Assembly: GCA_049282355.1 (NCBI GenBank)
Contig: JBAPTW010000008.1
Span: 62,001-126,000 of the forward strand
Length of the DNA: 64,000 nucleotides
DNA from: JAGTVB01 sp049282355
Lineage (GTDB): Bacteria; Pseudomonadota; Gammaproteobacteria; HK1
Direction: 5' to 3'
Below are positions 61,435-64,000 of the stretch, one piece after another. Each line of letters opens with the position of its first letter. The stretch's first letter is position 1. The notes below the pieces were generated by a model. That model ran no database searches and was not told where the DNA came from. It was given only the letters and a program-made list of their open reading frames with translations. The translations under genes and the position numbers were made by a program.

Positions 61435-61574
61435 GCCAATCGCTTCGCGTCGATCCCCGTCCCCTCCTGCAACGGTTGCACCGCTTGAGCGGATAAGGCT
61501 GACTCTGCAACCGCTCGTTTCGGACCGGCCTCAATTGCTGCCTAGCCCGCCGGCCCGCCACAAACTGCCAGCCG

Positions 61575-62993
61575 ATGAGAATGCAAGAGCGAGTCATGAG
61601 CGATTCACAAGACACCCAAGAGCGCCTCTTTATTCTCGACACCAATGTGCTCATGCACGACCCGGGGGCACTGTTTCACTTCAGCGATGACCACATCTAC
61701 CTGCCGATGGTCGTGCTCGAGGAACTGGATGCCGCCAAAAAAGGGATATCTGAAGTAGCGCGTAATGTGCGCCAGGTGACACGCATTCTAGATGAGCTCA
61801 TCGAAAACGCCGACAAAGGCGCTATCGAGCAGGGCATCTTGTTGCCTGCCATCAGCAACCGTTCCAAGCAAGGTCGACTGTTCTTTCAAACCCGCCCGTT
61901 TCCAGATGCCTTACCCCCAACGCTCCCCGGCAATAACCCCGATAACACCATTCTCGGAACGGCCCTGCAGCTGACGCGCACACAGCCTGACCGAGCGGTG
62001 ATCCTGGTGTCGAAGGACATCAACTTGCGCATCAAAGCTCATATTCTCGGCATTCCCGCCGAGGATTACTACGACGACAAGGTCGTTGACGATGTTAACT
62101 TGCTCTATGATGGCACCCGCGCGTTTCCCGATAGCGTTACCGCCCACCATCAGCGAAGAGAGGAATGCTGGATCCGCGACGGTCGCACCTTTTGGCGGCT
62201 GCCCACTTTGCCGCCGCCACTGTTTCCCAATCATTGCCTCTACACCGAGGATGAGCAACCGCTGCATTTCATTGTTCGCGATCTGGCCCCCGATACCATG
62301 ATCGTTGAGCTGGTGCGCGACTACCATAATCAACGCGATACCATATGGGGCATCAATGCACGTAATCGAGAGCAGAACTTCGCGCTCAATTTGCTCATGG
62401 ATGCCGACATTGATTTCGTTACCCTACTGGGCCAAGCGGGCACTGGAAAGACCCTGCTCGCCCTCGCCGCTGGCCTTACGCAAATCCTAGAAGACCGACG
62501 CTATCGGGAGATCCTGATGACCCGGGCCACCGTGCCGGTGGGCGAAGACATCGGCTTTCTGCCAGGCACAGAAGAGGAAAAGATGACGCCTTGGATGGGT
62601 GCCTTAATGGACAATCTGGAAGTACTGACTCGATCTCAAGTTGGCGGCGAATGGGGACGGGCGGCAACCAATGATCTGGTTCAGCATCGCATCAAAATCG
62701 GATCCCTGAACTTCATGCGCGGTCGCACCTTCTTGAACCGCTTTCTCATCATCGACGAGGCCCAAAACCTCACCCGCAAGCAGATGCGCACTCTGATAAC
62801 GCGCGCTGGCCCCGGCACCAAAGTGGTGTGCCTGGGAAATCTTGCCCAGATAGACACGCCCTATCTCTCGGAGACAACCTCCGGACTCACCTATGTTGTC
62901 GATCGTTTCAAAGACTGGGCCCACAGCGGACACATTACGCTCAAACGCGGCGAGCGTTCGCGGCTGGCAGACTTCGCGGGGGAGGTGCTCTAG
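61575..62993 (+). CDS. PhoH-family protein with PIN domain (YlaK-like)
   Basis: 472-residue protein with an N-terminal PIN nuclease domain (about 15-150: FILDTNVLMHDP, VVLEELDAAKKG, and acidic residues further on) and a C-terminal PhoH ATPase domain (about 245-472: Walker A GQAGTGKT, Walker B FLIIDEAQN, and a GDLAQID-like GNLAQID). PIN-PhoH proteins of this kind (PhoH2) act as RNA helicase/RNase. Three ATGs (61575, 61581, 61596) are possible starts. Single gene. Confidence 0.94.
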   Translation: MRMQERVMSDSQDTQERLFILDTNVLMHDPGALFHFSDDHIYLPMVVLEELDAAKKGISEVARNVRQVTRILDELIENADKGAIEQGILLPAISNRSKQGRLFFQTRPFPDALPPTLPGNNPDNTILGTALQLTRTQPDRAVILVSKDINLRIKAHILGIPAEDYYDDKVVDDVNLLYDGTRAFPDSVTAHHQRREECWIRDGRTFWRLPTLPPPLFPNHCLYTEDEQPLHFIVRDLAPDTMIVELVRDYHNQRDTIWGINARNREQNFALNLLMDADIDFVTLLGQAGTGKTLLALAAGLTQILEDRRYREILMTRATVPVGEDIGFLPGTEEEKMTPWMGALMDNLEVLTRSQVGGEWGRAATNDLVQHRIKIGSLNFMRGRTFLNRFLIIDEAQNLTRKQMRTLITRAGPGTKVVCLGNLAQIDTPYLSETTSGLTYVVDRFKDWAHSGHITLKRGERSRLADFAGEVL

Positions 62994-63508
62994 GAGGGGT
63001 AGGCCCATACCGAAGCGACTGTACGTGCACCTCGGTAGCTTAACGCTGCGCACCCGCTGCGCCCCCAAGCCATTGAGGAGCACGGTGAGCGCTTGCCGCC
63101 CTCTGCTTACTCACCGCGTCGTCCTAATCCGCTTGTTGTCTGCGCGCTACACCATGGTGCCGTACCTTCGCGCAATGCTCCCACCACGTCATCACTGATA
63201 CGGTTTTCCCATACCTCTTAGTCCAGCGACACCTTACGACGCCCGAAGCGCTGCCTCCTCGCACTCGCTCACAAGCGTCTGATCTTTGACGTTCACGCAA
63301 AAAATTTAGGGCGTCCCCCGCAAACACCACGCAGGAGATGTTGCGATAGGACAACGTAATAGGCGGCCCTGTATTTTTTTTGCAAAAAAGTGTTGCATTG
63401 GCAATTCGGTTTGTTCTACATTAGTCATTGCTTGCCGAGTTAAGCAAGCGACTTAAGATTTCACGTTAAAACCAGGACGGGCTTTCAATCTGATAGGGGG
63501 GCCAAAAC
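62994..63508. other. 515-bp gap between phoH and porin genes
   Basis: No gene supported. The right end holds the porin promoter and an AT-rich TTTTTTTTGCAAAAAA tract (about 63374-63389) that may act as an upstream promoter element or protein site. The left 370 bp show nothing I can name. Confidence 0.4.
63393..63422 (+). promoter_or_regulatory. Candidate sigma-70 promoter of the porin gene
   Basis: TTGCAT (63393-63398) and TACATT (63417-63422) are separated by 18 bp, with an A/T tract immediately upstream. The start codon follows about 87 bp later, leaving a leader of around 80 nt. Confidence 0.5.
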
Positions 63509-64000
63509 ATGAATCGAAAGCTACTCGCCGCCGCGGTGGCAGGAGCCATTGGCGTACCGACAGCGGCCACGGCCGAACTCACCATCAATGGGCTACTGAG
63601 CCCGAGCATCAACTACGTCAGCACCTTTGACCGACCCCAGGATACTGACAGGGTGTCGCTTGAAGACAATCAGTCTTCTATTGGCTTTAAGTGGGATGAG
63701 GATCTAGGAGCCGGCACCAAGTTTATCGGCTTTATCGATCTGAGCATTCCCATCGGGGATCCGGGAATTACCGGCAACGGTGGATCCGGCGTGACCACCC
63801 GTGATGTGTATGCCGGCTTCGACGGCGGCTGGGGCAAGGTCATCTTCGGCGACGCCTCGACCTCATGGAAATCGTCTTATGCCTTCATTGACCCATTATA
63901 CCGCACCTCGGCTCAAGGGCGCGGCGGCATCGATCAGGTTTCCGGTTTGAGCGCGGGTGATGGCAAGACGAATCTGGTTGGTACTCAAAACAGCGTCACC
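63509..64000 (+). CDS. Gram-negative porin, N-terminal part
   Basis: Outer-membrane trimeric porin of the general OmpC/Porin_4 kind, cut by the window end after 164 codons. The signal peptide (residues 1-22, MNRKLLAAAVAGAIGVPTAA ending TAE) is followed by LTINGLLSPSINYV, RVSLEDNQSSIGFKWDEDLG-like alternate strands and VYAGFDGGWGKVIFGDASTSWKS, which match the first strands and the L-x-G-x-x-FG region of diffusion porins. AGGGGGG precedes the ATG. Substrate not inferable. Confidence 0.88.
   Translation, partial: MNRKLLAAAVAGAIGVPTAATAELTINGLLSPSINYVSTFDRPQDTDRVSLEDNQSSIGFKWDEDLGAGTKFIGFIDLSIPIGDPGITGNGGSGVTTRDVYAGFDGGWGKVIFGDASTSWKSSYAFIDPLYRTSAQGRGGIDQVSGLSAGDGKTNLVGTQNSVT

Noticed and set aside
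1..64000. CRISPR arrays, phage genes, transposases, rRNA and tRNA genes
   Set aside because: I looked for regularly spaced direct repeats, DDE/HUH or phage structural proteins and cloverleaf signals and found none that I could support by eye.

Overview
The window is ordinary chromosomal DNA of a gammaproteobacterium. The evidence is gene order as much as gene content: yibN-like rhodanese–secB–gpsA–trmL, ubiE–ubiJ–ubiB next to DUF971–hslU–hslV–xerC–DUF484–dapF, lptF–lptG divergent from pepA–holC, the iscR…ndk–rlmN–pilF–rodZ–hisS–yfgM–bamB–der string, and bamC–dapA divergent from gcvR. The organism is Gram-negative (LptFG, BamB, BamC, a porin, lipoproteins) and makes ubiquinone. Species cannot be read from the sequence; the many departures from the enterobacterial layout suggest a lineage outside the Enterobacterales. 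I see no rRNA, tRNA, CRISPR array, transposase or prophage gene.

Layout. 0.3–4.8 kb: serA, then ctpA and envC on the minus strand. 5.2–7.8 kb: an ArsR regulator, a membrane rhodanese, secB and gpsA. 7.9–18.2 kb: a looser region with trmL, a class 1B-type dihydroorotate dehydrogenase, a YdjM-like membrane protein, an AEC transporter, a small ribbon-helix-helix-like protein, a GlpQ-like phosphodiesterase, a TauE/SafE permease, an alpha/beta hydrolase, a radical SAM protein, an FKBP isomerase and a peroxiredoxin-glutaredoxin fusion. 18.7–27.7 kb: the ubiquinone and HslUV/XerC/DapF block, all minus strand. 28.1–30.0 kb: a small ORF, a PP2C phosphatase and a double-FHA protein. 30.0–40.9 kb: nth, an orphan rnfB, metG, apbC, dcd, an RDD protein, lptG/lptF, pepA, holC. 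40.9–47.6 kb: a small holC-linked ORF, an M28 peptidase plus aldo/keto reductase insert, valS and a Nudix hydrolase. 47.8–58.5 kb: cysE, iscR, iscA and the ndk-to-der string. 58.5–64 kb: bamC, dapA, gcvR, phoH and the start of a porin cut by the window edge.

The most unusual content is between the genes. About thirteen copies or fragments of a palindromic, non-coding repeat (family 1; full length about 137–155 bp; ends close to TAAGAAGCTGTTTTAAAA) are spread over the first 39 kb. At several loci the terminal TAA/TAG/TGA of the repeat is itself the stop codon of the neighbouring gene. A second element (family 2, about 128 bp, ends GTGAACAAA/TTTGTTCAC) occurs twice; one copy forms the predicted first 40-odd codons of pilF.

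Several loci are shortened versions of known operons: the isc operon is reduced to iscR and iscA although a good IscR-type box is kept before iscR; the rnf operon usually found beside metG and nth is reduced to rnfB without a membrane anchor; grxC is missing before secB; ispG is missing between rodZ and hisS. The ArsR regulator has two cysteines at the spacing used by persulfide sensors and lies just before the rhodanese.
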